A stretch of DNA of 64,000 nucleotides from Agapanthus africanus (taxonomy: Eukaryota; Streptophyta; Magnoliopsida; Asparagales; Amaryllidaceae), in assembly GCA_030015575.1 (NCBI GenBank), contig CM057337.1:338406583-338470582 (forward strand). Reading direction: 5' to 3'. This document shows positions 1-13,300 of the stretch, piece after piece. Both the position numbers and the translations under genes were made by a program. A model generated the notes under the pieces. The model did not search any database. It saw only the letters and a list, made by a program, of their open reading frames with translations, and was not told the DNA's origin. Numbering within the stretch: the first letter of the stretch is position 1; the number at the start of each line of letters is the position of its first letter.

Positions 1-1598
1 TGAAAACCATGATGACATCCAAAGTCAAGCTATCATGAAAAAGGAAAGTCAAGTGATGGTGCTCATCATGAAAAACCATCATGATACAAATATATGCAAA
101 GACCCCCTCCACAAATGCTTATTTGCAACAATGCAAATAAGCCCTCCTCCACCAATCTTCGGCCAATGAACGATACAAAGGAGATTGGCCGAAACGGAAA
201 GCAAACTGGCAACTCCAGAAAACTGGTCCCGTAATAAATTACAGGAAAACCCCGATACTGTGCATACACACCCGCATTTGTATTCCGACCGAAATACAAA
301 TGCAATGAGACAAAATCTACACTGTACTATACTAGGATCCGGCTTATACCAAAGCCGACTAGTATTATCCGTTCGATCCTGATCCGTGCAATACCGCACG
401 TATCTGATCGAACCCTGCCATATATCCATACGGCCTATAGTACAAACTGTCCGATCCTGATCCGTGCAATACCGCACGTATCTGATCGGACCTTGCCATA
501 TCTCCATACGGCCTCTACAACTTTTCGCCCGAAAGCTGAGTAACTGAATGTGGGGGACTCTAAAGACTCGTCAACATCTTGGTTGTGGATTTAACCACTA
601 GCACGTCAGAGGTATAAGCCAATACGTAACGGGCTACCAGGTACTGACTAAAAGGGATGTCTGTGAGCGAACTCAGCCTGACAACCCTACTGAGCCTGTC
701 AGTGACAATATCCGTACAGTCCGGTCCGTTCGTCTATGAGCATCGCATGGCGGGCCTAGGGGGTTGGTAAAAGTCAGACCCCCAAAAGCGGTACAAGTCG
801 TGTCGGAGTGTAGCCTAGAACACCCTGAGATACTACTGGAATACCTACCAGTAAATCTCCTTGCCTCAGCCGAGGGCTTCGTGTAATGGCTCTCCTAGAC
901 ACAGCGCGACCTCACCCCCAATACCGGGAGAGACGAACCCCTGAAGATACGCTCACTGCCTCCATGTGGCTCGGGACTGTACCCAACTAAAACCTGTTTG
1001 CACGACTCCTTTGAGCCGTGGTAGGGTAGTAATCAAAGTACAGTGGGAACTCACACAAGACAAATGACGATCCCCAGGTCGATGAACTAACCTGTACATA
1101 TGTCACCAGGGAACTGCCATCCGACGTCTGGTATATGACCAACTGGCATGTTCCCGGCGAGTCCTGTCCGGTGTACTCATAACCCAATGAGCACCTGTAT
1201 ACATCTTAGGTGATCCAACTGACACCAGTGGCTTGTGAGACCGGCCACCGCCCCTCGTCGGGGTCTCGAATGTACACACTAGTCTACTCTGGAGTATCGA
1301 TGCCCTGTCTCGAAACTCACACGACTAGGGACCATTTAAGGATATGCCTATAGACCCCCAGCTCCCACTTATATGATCGCCCTCATACTGCTGGTGGTCA
1401 AGCAAGAATCCTAGGGGCTCTACCAACGTGTAATAGCGACTTGTCAGGTCACCTGAAGCAGTACACGATGATAAAGGTAAACCAGATAGCATACTATCAT
1501 CTCGAGTAAGACTGTCCTACCGGGATAGGTCCTCCATCAATCATTGCAATCACGTACCTGTGACCTAATAATTGACTCTGAGGGCACTATCTCCAACA
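1..1598 (-). repeat. 3' LTR of element A (partial)
   Basis: Matches 8040-9637 with roughly 18 differences by eye (about 1%). It ends in CCAACA immediately before the purine tract, so on the coding strand the LTR begins TGTTGG. The first part of the LTR in plus-strand order (equivalent to 7333-8039) lies outside the window. Short open frames in it recur in the other LTR copy and are not genes. Confidence 0.93.
372..490. repeat. Two tandem hairpins inside the A LTR
   Basis: Two nested inverted repeats about 78 bp apart. Copy 1 has arms TTCGATC (372-378) and GATCGAA (406-412) around CGTGC/GCACG (385-389/396-400). Copy 2 has arms TCCGATC (450-456) and GATCGGA (484-490) around the same inner stem. 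The outer arms differ between copies by a compensating base pair. Both recur in the right LTR at 8411-8451 and 8489-8529. Confidence 0.8.
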
Positions 1599-1614
1599 AT
1601 CTCCCACTTGCACT
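1599..1614 (-). other. Polypurine tract of element A
   Basis: On the minus strand this reads AGTGCAAGTGGGAGAT directly before the LTR start TGTTGG. The same tract sits beside the 3' LTRs of B1, B2, H and D. Confidence 0.85.
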
Positions 1615-1619
1615 CAAGG

Positions 1620-4090
1620 CTAATTATTGCGATGTCGCATACTCACAGCCTGTATGATACCGAACACCCAACTCCTCTACTAGTCAGTCTCACAAAGCTC
1701 GTTTGCGAAACTATTGCGTTCGAGGAATAGCCTCAGTGAGTGGATCCGCCTTGATGTTTCTTTCTATGTCTCTCTATATCTCAAGTTCGCGGAGAAAGCC
1801 ATCTCCCGAAAAGAGTAATACCTATCTTAGAATGTGTCTGGATGTCTGATGGGACCTAGCTCATAAATGAACTCCAAATCCAAACTTCTTAGACTGTATC
1901 GTCAACTGAACTTAATCAGTATCCTGCGCCATGCCTCCCTCAGTATTGCCTTGGACCACCTGTCCAAAATACTGCCCCTCGTCAGAAGGAAAACTATAAC
2001 TCTGACAACCTCCTTGTCGTCCATGCCACCTTGGAAGCCTGGATTGATAACTGTCTCCTGCATGAGGCTATCGTTATCATATCCCTAGAACAGCAACTTA
2101 TGTTCTAAAACTGCTTCCGACTTTTTCTCCAGGATTGGACTAATGTCAACTTATTGCATCTAGTGCAAGAACAACATCTGGTGTGGTACTTGACATCTCA
2201 TGATTGACTCAATTGCCTGAGCAAGTGATCTGCCAACCATGCACATCCCTCTCTACTTTAGTCTATAAGACACCTTTAGAGAGGGTGACTCCATTACCTG
2301 CAGGTACACTACCGTGCCAGGAGTCGTCCATTCTAAATACCCTTAGAATGCTGTCTAAGTACCCAGATTGGGAGACTACCCAAATCTAGATCTAAGACCA
2401 TAGATCTAGTATCCAGTATGTCTGAAATAAAATCCATTTCCTTTGTGGAGAAACCACTGTGTGACGACCAAAGTATAACCGATCGTAGTATAGGAGTTTC
2501 CTTTCCTACCCTGTGTATGTCATCCAAATACCAGGATATCACACCCTACTACCTTCTCAACAGATCCATCCCCTATTCTGATGAAGTCAAACCTATGACT
2601 GTCACGTCAGAAATAGATGATCTATCTCCGCTACATCTGCTTTAGTCTATAAATAGATATAAGCTACCTGTCCACCAATGCTTCCGCTGCTCCCACTGAC
2701 TACGACAACCCTCTGGCAGAGTCATATAGACGTCCACTTCTAAAACTAGTTTAGAACGACGCTATACTCATCCTCCCGCCGGGTCTCGCAGCCTGGAACA
2801 ACAGCAATGGTAATTGTGCGTAAACAAGAACTTCCCTGTCACCGTCCTTGAGGCTACCGTAGTACCTCTCGGGTGCCTGAAGTTACCCACCGTATCTGCG
2901 GAGTGGCCAAATGGAATGTCAAACCGGATTGAATCTTTAGGTTCCTTATCAAATCTTCAGTAATCGTTTGTGGTTCTGGAATCACTTCCAGTTCTACCAT
3001 ACTCCCACTACTGTTTTCTGAAAAAATCCAATTTTTAATAAAACTGTGGCGAGTCTAGAACAATATCGCTATTGTTCATCCAGATGGTAGAAAGTCAACC
3101 CTCGTCATAGCCTGGGTCAACCCACAAACATCCATTACAGAAACGTGCCTTGAGTTATCCAGAGTCTGGTTTTAATCATAAGCTGGACAACTCCCCGTAC
3201 CTTAACATCGTTAAGATATGAACTGTTCTATATCCAATATAGAAACAGAGGCACTGATTTAATTGAACCAGATTCAAATCATGCAGCTGTTTCCAGTGCA
3301 TGTCAACTAAATAGAAAGAGGCCGATCAGCGTTACTCAACTTAGGAATGCTTCCAATTATGAGTAACCTGAAAGAGAAGCAAGTTCTCTTAATCATTACT
3401 ATCAACAGAATACCATATACAAGTATCTACATCTTCGATCACTTTGAAGAATCCCGATACTTGCGATACCTGGTTCTCTACTTTATTCAAATACCTATAA
3501 CTTCTCAAAAATTCGGACCCTGTGTTTCCACGAAACGCCTGTCTAAAAACTAGAGAAGTCATAAGTAAACCGAATATAGTACGAGGACCAACCCCTCTGT
3601 CCTGATGGACTCTGGACAACATACAATACTCTGTATAAGTCTCTTGAGTCTGATAACTCATTCACTGTGTGTCGTAGGTTGAAAACTGTACTTATGGTTA
3701 AGAAGAATTACACCGCTGTTTAATGCTCCTTACCTAACCATCCACTGATATAGGTAAATGTCATAGACATAATTTCAAAAGGTATATCTCACTCTATGAA
3801 AATAGACGTACAGATATATCAATTTGAAATTGGTGCATAACAGAGGATATTCAAAACCAAATATTTGCCGTCTGGCAAACAACCCAGGTGACTTCCTCAA
3901 ATATCACCGATTACAACGAATCCATATATAATGAGGATGATCACCTAATTCCCAATAACTTACTCCCACTCATCATCTGTAAAACCATACAGATGTGAGA
4001 ATCATACCTGGTAAATACATACCCTGGAGTAAGTATTTAATCGGGAAATCAGTTTTCTTTTAACAGTACACAGTGAAACTGAAACATTGA
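1620..4090 (-). pseudogene. Decayed copia pol of element A
   Basis: Nucleotide blocks align in order with the intact pol at 60663-63908: the RNase H end (about 1735-1870), reverse transcriptase (about 2330-2650), the connection region (about 2850-2910), the pre-integrase/integrase part (about 3250-3670) and the protease region (about 3980-4030). Stops and indels occur in every frame and no open stretch exceeds about 90 codons, so it cannot make a polyprotein. It was once a protease-integrase-RT-RNase H pol of the BARE/Angela type. No zinc knuckle or other gag sequence is recognisable beyond its 5' end. Its decay contrasts with the near-identical LTRs of the same element. Confidence 0.75.
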
Positions 4091-4184
4091 AATGTTCCGA
4101 TGGGGTATCCCGTTATTCCTAGTAATGCCTCTTCCAGATTCACGACTGTAACCGTATAATTCTTTGCCACCTCTCCAAATCCCT

Positions 4185-4955
4185 TTATTTGTCTTTAGTC
4201 ATTACCTTCTGCACACCCCTTAGGCCAAATGGTTTTCTTCCTTCCCTACCGTTCGGCACCAGCCTATGGTTTGGAAGAAGACTATCCAATAAGCATAAAG
4301 GGTGTACTGTCCTAATCCTAGGATCACTCGCAATGCGAGAGAAGGTGAAGATAAAAGAGAACCGAACGAACCTTATTCTTATTTCTCCTGAACCAGGATC
4401 CATCCCCGAACTGGAACAAGTTCCTTTCGAGTTCGTATATAACCATACGATGGATTATCCACATAACTGTGGATCTTCGTAGTGATACGGAGTGTCCTGG
4501 AGAAATACAAAGGTGATTTGGGAGTGGTAATGAAATACCTGGTTTGGTCGTGAATATCAGTTGCAATTTACTTTGCCCTCTTACTAATCCTTTGCTTTGT
4601 CTGAACTTAATACCTTCTGTACACCATCGTTAGGCTAATTGGTTTTCTTTATCCCTACCGGTCGGCACCAGCCTAAGGTTTGGAAGAAGACTATCCAATT
4701 TGCGTAATAGGTGTACTATCTCCTAAACCTAGGAGTACTCGCAACCTGAGAGAAGGTAAAAGGAAAAGACAACTGAATAATCCTATCCGTTTTCTCCAGA
4801 ACCTGAAACCATCCTCGAATAAATTCCTTCGAGTTCGTATCTAACCATACGATGGTTTTGTCCAATGGAAGTGGACGTTCGTAGTAATACGGGGTGTCCT
4901 GGAGAAAAGGGTAAAAGTAGGAGTGGCAATGAGGTTTGCAACTCTGACAATCCAA
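4185..4955. repeat. Tandem duplication where gag would be expected (A)
   Basis: About 4190-4560 and 4600-4950 are two diverged direct copies of one segment of roughly 360 bp. Shared landmarks in the same order are CGGCACCAGCCTA, GGTTTGGAAGAAGACTATCC, CGAGTTCGTAT, CCATACGATGG and GTGTCCTGGAGAAA. Divergence is far higher than between the LTRs, so the duplication is old. It occupies the place between pol and leader where gag lies in element B. No conserved reading frame is shared by both copies. Confidence 0.8.
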
Positions 4956-7318
4956 AAGCCGGTGTTTAAGAAGGTTCGGTCAACTTGGTCTCTGAGTCAT
5001 AGTCTTAGGGTCGGGTCAATGGTCGCTGCCAAAGAGAGAAAGAAAAGAAATACTCAGCGTGCACTCTAACCTAGATCAGAATGGTTACCAATTTATCTAA
5101 TCTGGAAACCTCCCACTGTACCTCAAATTCTCCTCCAAACCTGAAAGAAGAATTAGTCGGGATCAGCCGAGGAGTATACCAACTCATCAGTGGGAATCGG
5201 GATCCAACTATCATCGCATGATAACGTGACGGAATCCGCTCACGCTATCACACTCCAGAAGGTATGCGCATATCTGGCAAGTTTCAGTTCTTTTGAAACT
5301 CCCGATGTGATTTCTGCCCCATGCTCTTATGACCTTGACTTTGGCCAACATATCATAAGTCACATGTCAAGTTCTACCCGTCATTCTCCAGGTTAATTTG
5401 AATCCACCCGTACCTACCCTTGACTTTGGCCAAAATGGCAGTACGACTGTCCCAAACCAACGCATCTATCTATGCTCCATATGAATACCCCAATAGCTAC
5501 CAATCACTGTGCCTTGACTTTGGCCAACATACACAGCTTGAATACTATTGACCATCCATATGAAACGACGGAGGGCTACGAATGTTTTCTGGCGAAAACC
5601 TTTAACGTAGTGAACTTGATATCGTTGAAGGAACGGATAGCTTTATAAAAATATAGTGACGAAAACCTTCGCTAAAGAGGTCACTCCCGGTGAAGGGATC
5701 TCGGCTCTTTCCCCGTAGAATGAGGTGCAGGATATTCCAACTGAATACCACGGTGCAAAGCAAAAGTAATCGGCTATAGTGAAGTTATTGCCCTGATGCA
5801 AACTTTTTGTCCAAGGGGTCACTCCCGGTGAAGGGATCTCGGCCCTTGCCTCGTCGACTGAGGTGCTGGATATTCATAACCGAATATCACTGTGCAAAAC
5901 AAAAGTGAACGTCCTTGCAATAACAGCTTTTTGAAAAGTGTTCCAACAACATCAGATTAGGTTTGTTTTTAACTTGCATTGATCCGAATCAACGCAGTCC
6001 CATCAATTGATCACACCACAAAGAACGAAAATATACTGATGTACGTATATGCCATCCGCATTCGCCACTGGGTCCCGTCATTACCCGTTAGGTTAGCTAA
6101 CTAACGACAGAGCGGGGACTGGACTAGCGCGGATGCAAAACATATACAACATCTACTAATATATATACCAATATATTATATTCGCTCAAGGCGTGATAAA
6201 AAATGCAACATCACAGAAATGTACAGCATCACAGAAACAATACAGATATCTGGGATCCCCGGGTTTCACAGAGCCACTACTGAAACCCGACGTTCCCCTG
6301 GTCGTGTGGATAGCCTGTGCAATGAAAACCTAGACCCCTACGGGCGCGGCAAGTCACCCGCCAAAACCTGAAGCGAGGCAGCCCCCTTCAGCTCCGTGAA
6401 TGGACCACCCAGCACTTCACGGAATCCGGTAACTTGGGCATCCCTCCTGGGTCAACCTGTACCCCCTACGAGTGCGGCGAATAGCCCGCCAATTCTAGAG
6501 TGAAGCCCCCTCCGTCTCAATGCCATGAGATGCGGGCTTGTTGCCCTCCAGAACCCGGTTATCCATGCACCCCTCCGCGGGGTAATCCTAGTACAGAAAG
6601 TAAAATATACATACAACGGGTACATCGACCGCAACCTGGCCGTGCCCCAAAATAATAATACAAACAGGCAGTGACGGCAGTCCACATGTCGGACGCTCGC
6701 CCCGCAATATCAAATGTACATAATACAACCACAACTGTACTAGCATTGCATCCAGGCTATCCCCCACGACCGGTCCGCAACATCACAGCAAAAACAGAAC
6801 ATCAACGTGAAAGTCACGTTCGCAAATCCGTCTAACCGGGCTATAGCAGTTAGACAGGATTTACCGATCAAGTGACATTCACGGTCGCAGATATAATGTA
6901 AATACTGTGAAATAATGTGTTTAAAATATCCGATCGATCAAATTTTAACAAGTGGGCCCCAAGAATTACTGTAGCAGATCAGGAAATTCTGGGCCCAATG
7001 TTATTATTCCAAAACCCCTAAAATCAACCCAGAAAGACACTGTAGAAATTTGGTGCAGGGAACCCAAAATAGTGCGGCGGAACCGCGGCCCAAAGGGGGT
7101 TTGGCCGCGGTTCCGCGCTCCTACAGTGGAGTTGCTGCATCGAATTTTCACAGAATTCTTATTTTTTCTAGTAGATCACTTTTCTGTAACCTGAAAAAAT
7201 TTTCGACACCAAAAATTTTCAACAGAAAACTGATGTAAGCAAAAACGCGGATTTTGGAATTTTGGTCGATCGGAAATGCAAAACACATTAAACAAAGCTA
7301 GATTAAGTTAATGGCGAG
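4956..7318 (-). other. 5' leader of element A
   Basis: Non-coding leader of about 2.4 kb, homologous in patches to the leaders of B1 (25566-28049) and H (55682-57889). It contains three copies of CCTTGACTTTGGCCA (from 5333, 5419 and 5512), two copies of a block reading TCACTCCCGGTGAAGGGATC (5681 and 5819 onward), a CATCCGC/GCGGATG stem enclosing the palindrome GTTAGCTAAC (6053-6135), a duplicated module (about 6320-6445 and 6455-6590), and a strong GC hairpin (7077-7116). No coding gene is apparent. Confidence 0.75.
7077..7116. repeat. GC-rich perfect hairpin in A leader
   Basis: Arms GCGGAACCGCGGCC (7077-7090) and GGCCGCGGTTCCGC (7103-7116) are perfect 14-bp complements. The 12-nt spacer can pair further through AAA/TTT. 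It lies about 200 bp from the primer site. A hairpin with the same core occurs in the B1 leader at 27821-27864. Confidence 0.9.
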
Positions 7319-7331
7319 GCTCTGATACCAC
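7319..7331 (-). other. Primer binding site of element A (tRNA-iMet)
   Basis: The minus strand reads TGGTATCAGAGCC, complementary to the 3' end of plant initiator tRNA-Met. One base separates it from the LTR that starts at 7333. Confidence 0.92.
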
Positions 7332-7332
7332 T

Positions 7333-9637
7333 GTAAGTGCACGGCGGCGGCCCGGCCGTCAATCCGACGGCCAAATGCGGAAGCGGTGATAAACTTTAAT
7401 TTTTACTTGAACTGGCAAATCGCCGCGCACTAATACCCGGATCGAACCATTAACTAGTCCTAGCTAACTACAAGATAGGGAAGAGAGATATACCGACTGA
7501 TCCAAGTCCTCCGGTCTTCTCGTCGTCGTCCCGATCTCCTGCGGAAGCTCCGGTCTCCACCTCGTCGCCGGAAGTGCACCACATCGCCTACTTCTTTTAC
7601 AGGCTCCCACCTTAATGCCGAGGCAACTCGGGCACGAAGCTGGCTAGTCGACGTGCCCAAGGTTTGCTGTAGAATATCTAGTGAGCAAGTCTCATTTGGG
7701 GTTCATGGAGATGCCATTTTGGTGGAGGAAATGAGGTATGATCTTTTGTGGAGGAACTTGGGGATTTTTCTAGCATCAAGAGAGCAAAAATCCCCACTAC
7801 AAAAATGGGCAACCCCTCCTCCATGCTTGGCCGGGCATGACTAGAGGAGGAGGAGAGAGGGGGGTGTGTGAGAGTGGAGTGTAGGAAAAATGGGAGCCAT
7901 ACTCATCTCATGCAAGAGAGAGAGAGAGAGGAATGGTTATCATATGGAATAATGATCACAAAGAAACGCCAACACTCAACAACCAAATCATGCAAAGAAA
8001 TGATCACCAAAAGAGAACCTCACTCCACCACAACCATCATGAAAACCATGATGACATCCAAAGTCAAGCTATCATGAAAAAGGAAAGTCAAGTGATGGTG
8101 CTCATCATGAAAAACCATCATGATACAAATATATGCAAAGACCCCCTCCACAAATGCTTATTTGCAACAATGCAAATAAGCCCTCCTCCACCAATCTTCG
8201 GCCAATGAACGATACAAAGGAGATTGGCCGAAACGGAAAGCAAACTGGCAACTCCAGAAAACTGGTCCCGTAATAAATTACAGGAAAACCCCGATACTGT
8301 GCATACACACCCGCATTTGTATTCCGACCGAAATACAAATGCAATGAGACAAAATCTACACTGTACTATACTAGGATCCGGCTTATACCAAAGCCGGCAA
8401 GTATTATCCGTTCGATCCTGATCCGTGCAGTACCGCACGTATCTGATCGAACCCTGCCATATATCCATACGGCCTATAGTACAAACTGTCCGATCCTGAT
8501 CCGTGCAATACCGCACGTATCTGATCGGACCTTGCCATATCTCCATACGGCCTCTACAACTTTTCGCCCGAAAGCTGAGTAACTGAATGTGGGGGACTCT
8601 AAAGACTCGTCAACACCTTGGTTGTGGATTTAACCACTAGCATGTCAGAGGTATAAGCCAATACGTAACGGGCTACCAGATACTGACTAAAAGGGATGTC
8701 TGTGAGCGAACTCAGCCTGACAACCCTACTGAGCCTGTCAGTGACAATATCCGTACAGTCCGTTCCGTTCGTCTATGAGCATCGCATGGCGGGCCTAGGG
8801 GGTTGGTAAAAGTCAGACCCCCAAAAGCGGTACAAGTCGTGTCGGAGTGTAGCCTAGAACACCCTGAGATACTACTGGAATACCTACCAGTAAATCTCCT
8901 TGCCTCAGCCGAGGGCTTCGTGTAATGGCTCTCCTAGACACAGCGCGACCTCACCCCTAATACCGGGAGAGACGAACCCCTGAAGATACGCTCACTGCCT
9001 CCATGTGGCTCGGGGCTGTATCCAACTAAAACCTGTTTGCACGACTCCTTTGAGCCGTGGTAGGGTAGTAATCAAAGTACAGTGGGAACTCACACAAGAC
9101 AAATGACGATCCCCAGGTCGATGAACTAACCTGTACACATGTCACCAGGGAACTGCCATCTGACGTCTGGTATATGACCAACTTGCATGTTCCCGGTGAG
9201 TCCTGTCCGGTGTACTCATAACCCAATGAGCACCTGTATACATCTTAGGTGATCCAACTGACACCAGTGGCTTGTGAGACCGGCCACCGCCCCTCGTCGG
9301 GGTCTCGAATGTACACACTAGTCTACTCTGGAGTATCGATGCCCTGTCTTGAAACTCACACGACTAGGGACCATTTAAGGATATGCCTATAGACCCCTAG
9401 CTCCCACTTATATGATCGCCCTCATACTGTTGGTGGTCAAGCAAGAATCCTAGGGGCTCTACCAACGTGTAATAGCGACTTGTCAGGTCACCTGAAGCAG
9501 TACACGATGATAAAGGTAAACCAGATAGCATACTATCATCTCGAGTAAGACTGTCCTACCGGGATAGGTCCTCCATCAATCATTGCAATCACGTACCTGT
9601 GACCTAATAATTGACTCTGAGGGCACTATCTCCAACA
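7333..9637 (-). repeat. 5' LTR of element A (complete, 2305 bp)
   Basis: In plus orientation it starts TGTAAGTGCACGG beside the primer site and ends CTCCAACA. It carries a GA microsatellite near 7917-7931. It shares ordered modules with the solo LTR E and with the B, D and H LTRs, for example CAATACCGGGAGAGACGAA, GGCTCGGGACTGTACCCAAC and CCAGATAGCATACTATCAT. Confidence 0.93.
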
Positions 9638-10350
9638 ATACGCGCATTTTAATCGAGTCCATGCGCATATCGCATACGCGCACCACAACGTTTCGCTTGG
9701 ATTAGGTAACTCCTTTGTGGGACTCTAAAACTCGTTAATACGCCGGCAGAGGGTGATGATCATATCAAGCACCCCCAAGCCGTAAGTGGTCAGCTAAACG
9801 TAACGGCCACCCGGGTATTGAGCGATCAGAAGAAAACAAGCGAACCTGTTACAACTCCCGTCGAGCCAACCGGCAACACTACCGTACAGTTCGGTCTCTT
9901 CATCAAATATGCTGCATATCGAGCCTAGGGATGGTCACGTCGAACCCAATAACTCAATAAGTCATGCCGGTGAATGGTCTATAACAGATCGAGAAACTAC
10001 TGATAACACTTATCAGCAAATCTCAGCAGCCCTGGCCAGGGACTTACTGATATAACCAGTCGGGCACAGCACAACATCAACTCCCAATACCGGGAGAGAC
10101 AAAACCCCTCCTATCGCTCATTGTCTTCGTGTGTCTCGGGACTGTACCCAACGGCCACCTGTTTGCATGACTCAGTAGAGCCGTGGTAGGGTGGCAATCA
10201 AAGTACAGTGGGAGAACACACAAGACATGACGATCTCGGGTCTACAGACTAACCTGTACCAGTGTCACCTGAGAACTGCTATCCGACGATAGATATAATT
10301 TCATATAGGAGTTCTCGGTGAGTCCGTCCAGTGTACCCAGTCACCACTGA
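9638..10350 (-). repeat. Left LTR of B1, middle piece
   Basis: Aligns with about 29058-29766 of the right B LTR. It begins at the right end of element A and stops at the left end of gypsy C. Many of the differences from the right LTR are CG to TG or CA changes. Confidence 0.9.
10346..10350. other. Target site duplication of gypsy C (left)
   Basis: ACTGA directly before the LTR, repeated at 21236-21240 directly after the second LTR. Removing 10351-21240 restores the B LTR sequence seen at about 29760. Confidence 0.97.
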
Positions 10351-13300
10351 TGTAATGTTTTAAAAATAAATAAATAAAATCCTTTAGGTGAATTTTCTCA
10401 AAATCGGTAAAATAAACCGTATTTTCCGTAAAACTTAATTATAATTATTTTTCATCATAGACTCAAATATACCTATTTTAACTATATAATTACTAGTATT
10501 TGGTATTTATTTAGCCACTTATAAATTATTAGTTTACTAAAAAAAATAAAAAAAATTTCCGTAATTAATTATTTTAAGCATTATTATAAGCTTTCACTAA
10601 TGCAGTTAATTAGCGATAATTGCAATTTGGAATGTGTTAATTATATTTTAATGTACCATGACACATTTAATCGTACATTGTAACATGTTCTTTAAAAAAA
10701 AAAAGGTTAAATAGAAAAGAAAATTTAATGATATAATAACAATGTAGGATGGTGTTTTATAATTGAAGTATGGCTTTGTCTTGATTTTTCACACACACAC
10801 CCATTTCTAGCCTAGGCCGGGCACAGCAACAGCCACTAATCCCAAAGTGCCCATTTCATTTCATTACGCAAGTTATAAAAGGAAAAGAAATGAAATGAAA
10901 AGAAAAAGGGAATTAATAATTGGGTTAAAAGAGGTAATATATGAGAGGTTTCTACACATCTCCACTCACTTCTCTCTCTCTCTCCATCTCCTCTAGAACC
11001 TGGCCGAAAATACCTGCAGCCATTTTCCCCCAACTCCCCATTTCATTCCAACCCTAAACACTTCAAAAATTTCATCAAAAAAAAAATAAAAATCAATACA
11101 AACCTCACAAAGTCTTAAATAAACCTTTACCCATTAATTCTTGACCTCAACTAGCTTGGAGATTAGGAGCAAGAGAACCATTTTGAAGATCAAGTTGCAT
11201 TTTTGATCTCATAATTTTGAGGTATAATCTTAAACCATGGTTACTTGATGTTTAATTACTTCAATTTAGTTAATTTTGATATTTAATTATGGTTCTAATT
11301 CCTAAATTGAAATGTCAAGAAAGGGTTTAAACTAAAGTTAGGGTTTTTATAACTTTCTCATGCTTGTAATGTGTAGTTTAATATCTTAAGTCTTGCAAAT
11401 TCTAGTCTAATTGTTAATTTGTAAAGTGTAACTTTAAAATTGTTAAAATTAGAAAACTTTGCATACTAGATTTTTAGGCTTTAATTAAATTGGTGATATA
11501 AAATTTAATTAATGGTTTGTGTGACTTGGTTAAGATATTATGAGAGCAATGTGGCCGCTAAAATTGTTAAAACATCAAGGTTTGAACTAAAACGGTATTT
11601 GAATGCTTTCTAAGTTTCGGAATAAATTGATTTTAATTATGTTGAGGATTTGTTGATTAATGACCTATTTCATATTATATTTAGAATGTAGTGAATGCGT
11701 AATTGGTATAAATGAGTACTAGGATGGGTAGTTGTCAAGTATAGTGACCCTAGTTGTAGTTTGTGGCGTTGTCGCGAGCGCGTTCGTGCGCCATGTGCGT
11801 CTACGTTTAATTAGTACGCGTTGTTTGACTTGTGTCATTTGTGTCCGCGACTATTCGTATATTATCCTCATAATTACTTGTATGCGATTCTAGGATCGGG
11901 TGCAGAGGTATCGGACGCGGCGCAGGAAGACAAGTCGGATATGGGACCATTTTAGCCGAGGCGTCCCGGTGAGTAGATGTATACATCTATGGGGGGATCG
12001 TTTGGATGGCGCAAGGCGCCCGACGGTTAGGAATTCTTTGTAGTTGGTACCAATAAGTGTAGTTTAAACTATTCATAACCTACATCGCATTATATTTACA
12101 TACAATATCTTTAATTAGGACACTTGCACTGTTACCATTAGTTTATGCTGCACGTGCACTATTCCTGCTCACACACACGTCGTTGGTAACTGCTATGTCA
12201 CGAACACTATAGAACATGCTTAGAATCGATTCCATACAAATTGCATCATTCTTGATATGTAAATGGGTAGTTGTTTATTCATTCACCAAGATTAATACAT
12301 AGGATGGCTAGTCACATATACATATATCATAGCATCATACATGAAACATGGAATTGCAAAGCATGCATATACCTCACTTCATTATCATGCTTATATAGAT
12401 TTCTCGTCATAACTACGTTGCATAGTACCGATCATGGGCATCTATCATTTATTACATGTCACATATTGTGATTTCTCGAGGATTTTCTATTGGTGAGATT
12501 TCTGGATTTTGGGGAAAACCGCAAGAATTTAACAAAAGTTATTATCATCATTTTAAAAAAAATAAAGTTGCGGTTTTCTTGTGATGTATGTGTCGTCCAC
12601 GATGAGTTTTCATGTTTTCTGTGGGATTTCGAGCCCCGATTCGAGGAGTGGATGAACCGTCTCGGGTACATGGTGGGCCCGGTATGGTACCCCGGGGCAA
12701 GAAGATCGAGTTGTAGACGATGAGCCTGGCAGGGGAAGACTACCTACCGGTGATGTCTGGCGCGGCGGATATCCAGAGGATACCGACCGTTGTCGTGAGA
12801 TTTGATATTATGGGCCGATCCGGACTGACGGAGCCCGAGATATTGGTATATTGAGATCTTGAGACATATATGTTTGGTGTCGATACTCGACACGGATTTC
12901 TATGGATTTATTAGATGATTCTTCAGTCATTTCACAGAAAATTTGCTAAGATAAATAAAGATTTCTCATACCAAACATACTTTGATTTCATGTTAGTTAT
13001 GAAATTACGTCGCATACATGTCTGTGCATTGCATCATATTAGTATATGCGTAGATTGTGAAATATTTGCGTGCATGCTTACGATAGCTTTATTAGATATT
13101 ACTTGCTACTCATGAGCTGGCAACTCACCCATGTTGTGCCACAGTATCTTGCAGGTCTGACCCGTCAGTACAGTAGCAGCGGGTGTACTTTCTATTTCGT
13201 TCCGTTGCTTCGTCTTGCAACTTGCTCACAGGTGGGTTTTGAGGATTTGCTTTTGCTCCCACTATGTATTTTATTTGGTATCTAGTACACTCCATCTACC

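Larger units (their letters stand above)
1..9637 (-). mobile_element. Copia element A (non-autonomous), left end outside window
   Basis: Ty1/copia element read on the minus strand. Two LTR copies are offset by exactly 8039 bp. The interior is bounded by a polypurine tract next to the left LTR and an initiator-tRNA-Met primer site next to the right LTR. The interior holds only decayed pol, a duplicated segment and a leader of more than 2 kb. It lies inside the left LTR of element B1: sequence from 9638 onward matches the B-type LTR at about 29058 onward, so ATACG at 9638-9642 is a candidate target duplication whose partner is outside the window. Confidence 0.9.

Noticed and set aside
66..507. 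Open frames of 79 and 142 codons repeated at 8105-8546
   Set aside because: They lie inside the two LTR copies of element A, read against conserved LTR modules and contain no domain. They repeat because the LTR repeats.
12271..12471. 66-codon frame duplicated at 19738-19938 and similar frames in the gypsy C LTRs
   Set aside because: They sit inside the two LTRs and contain no domain; identity between copies reflects LTR identity.
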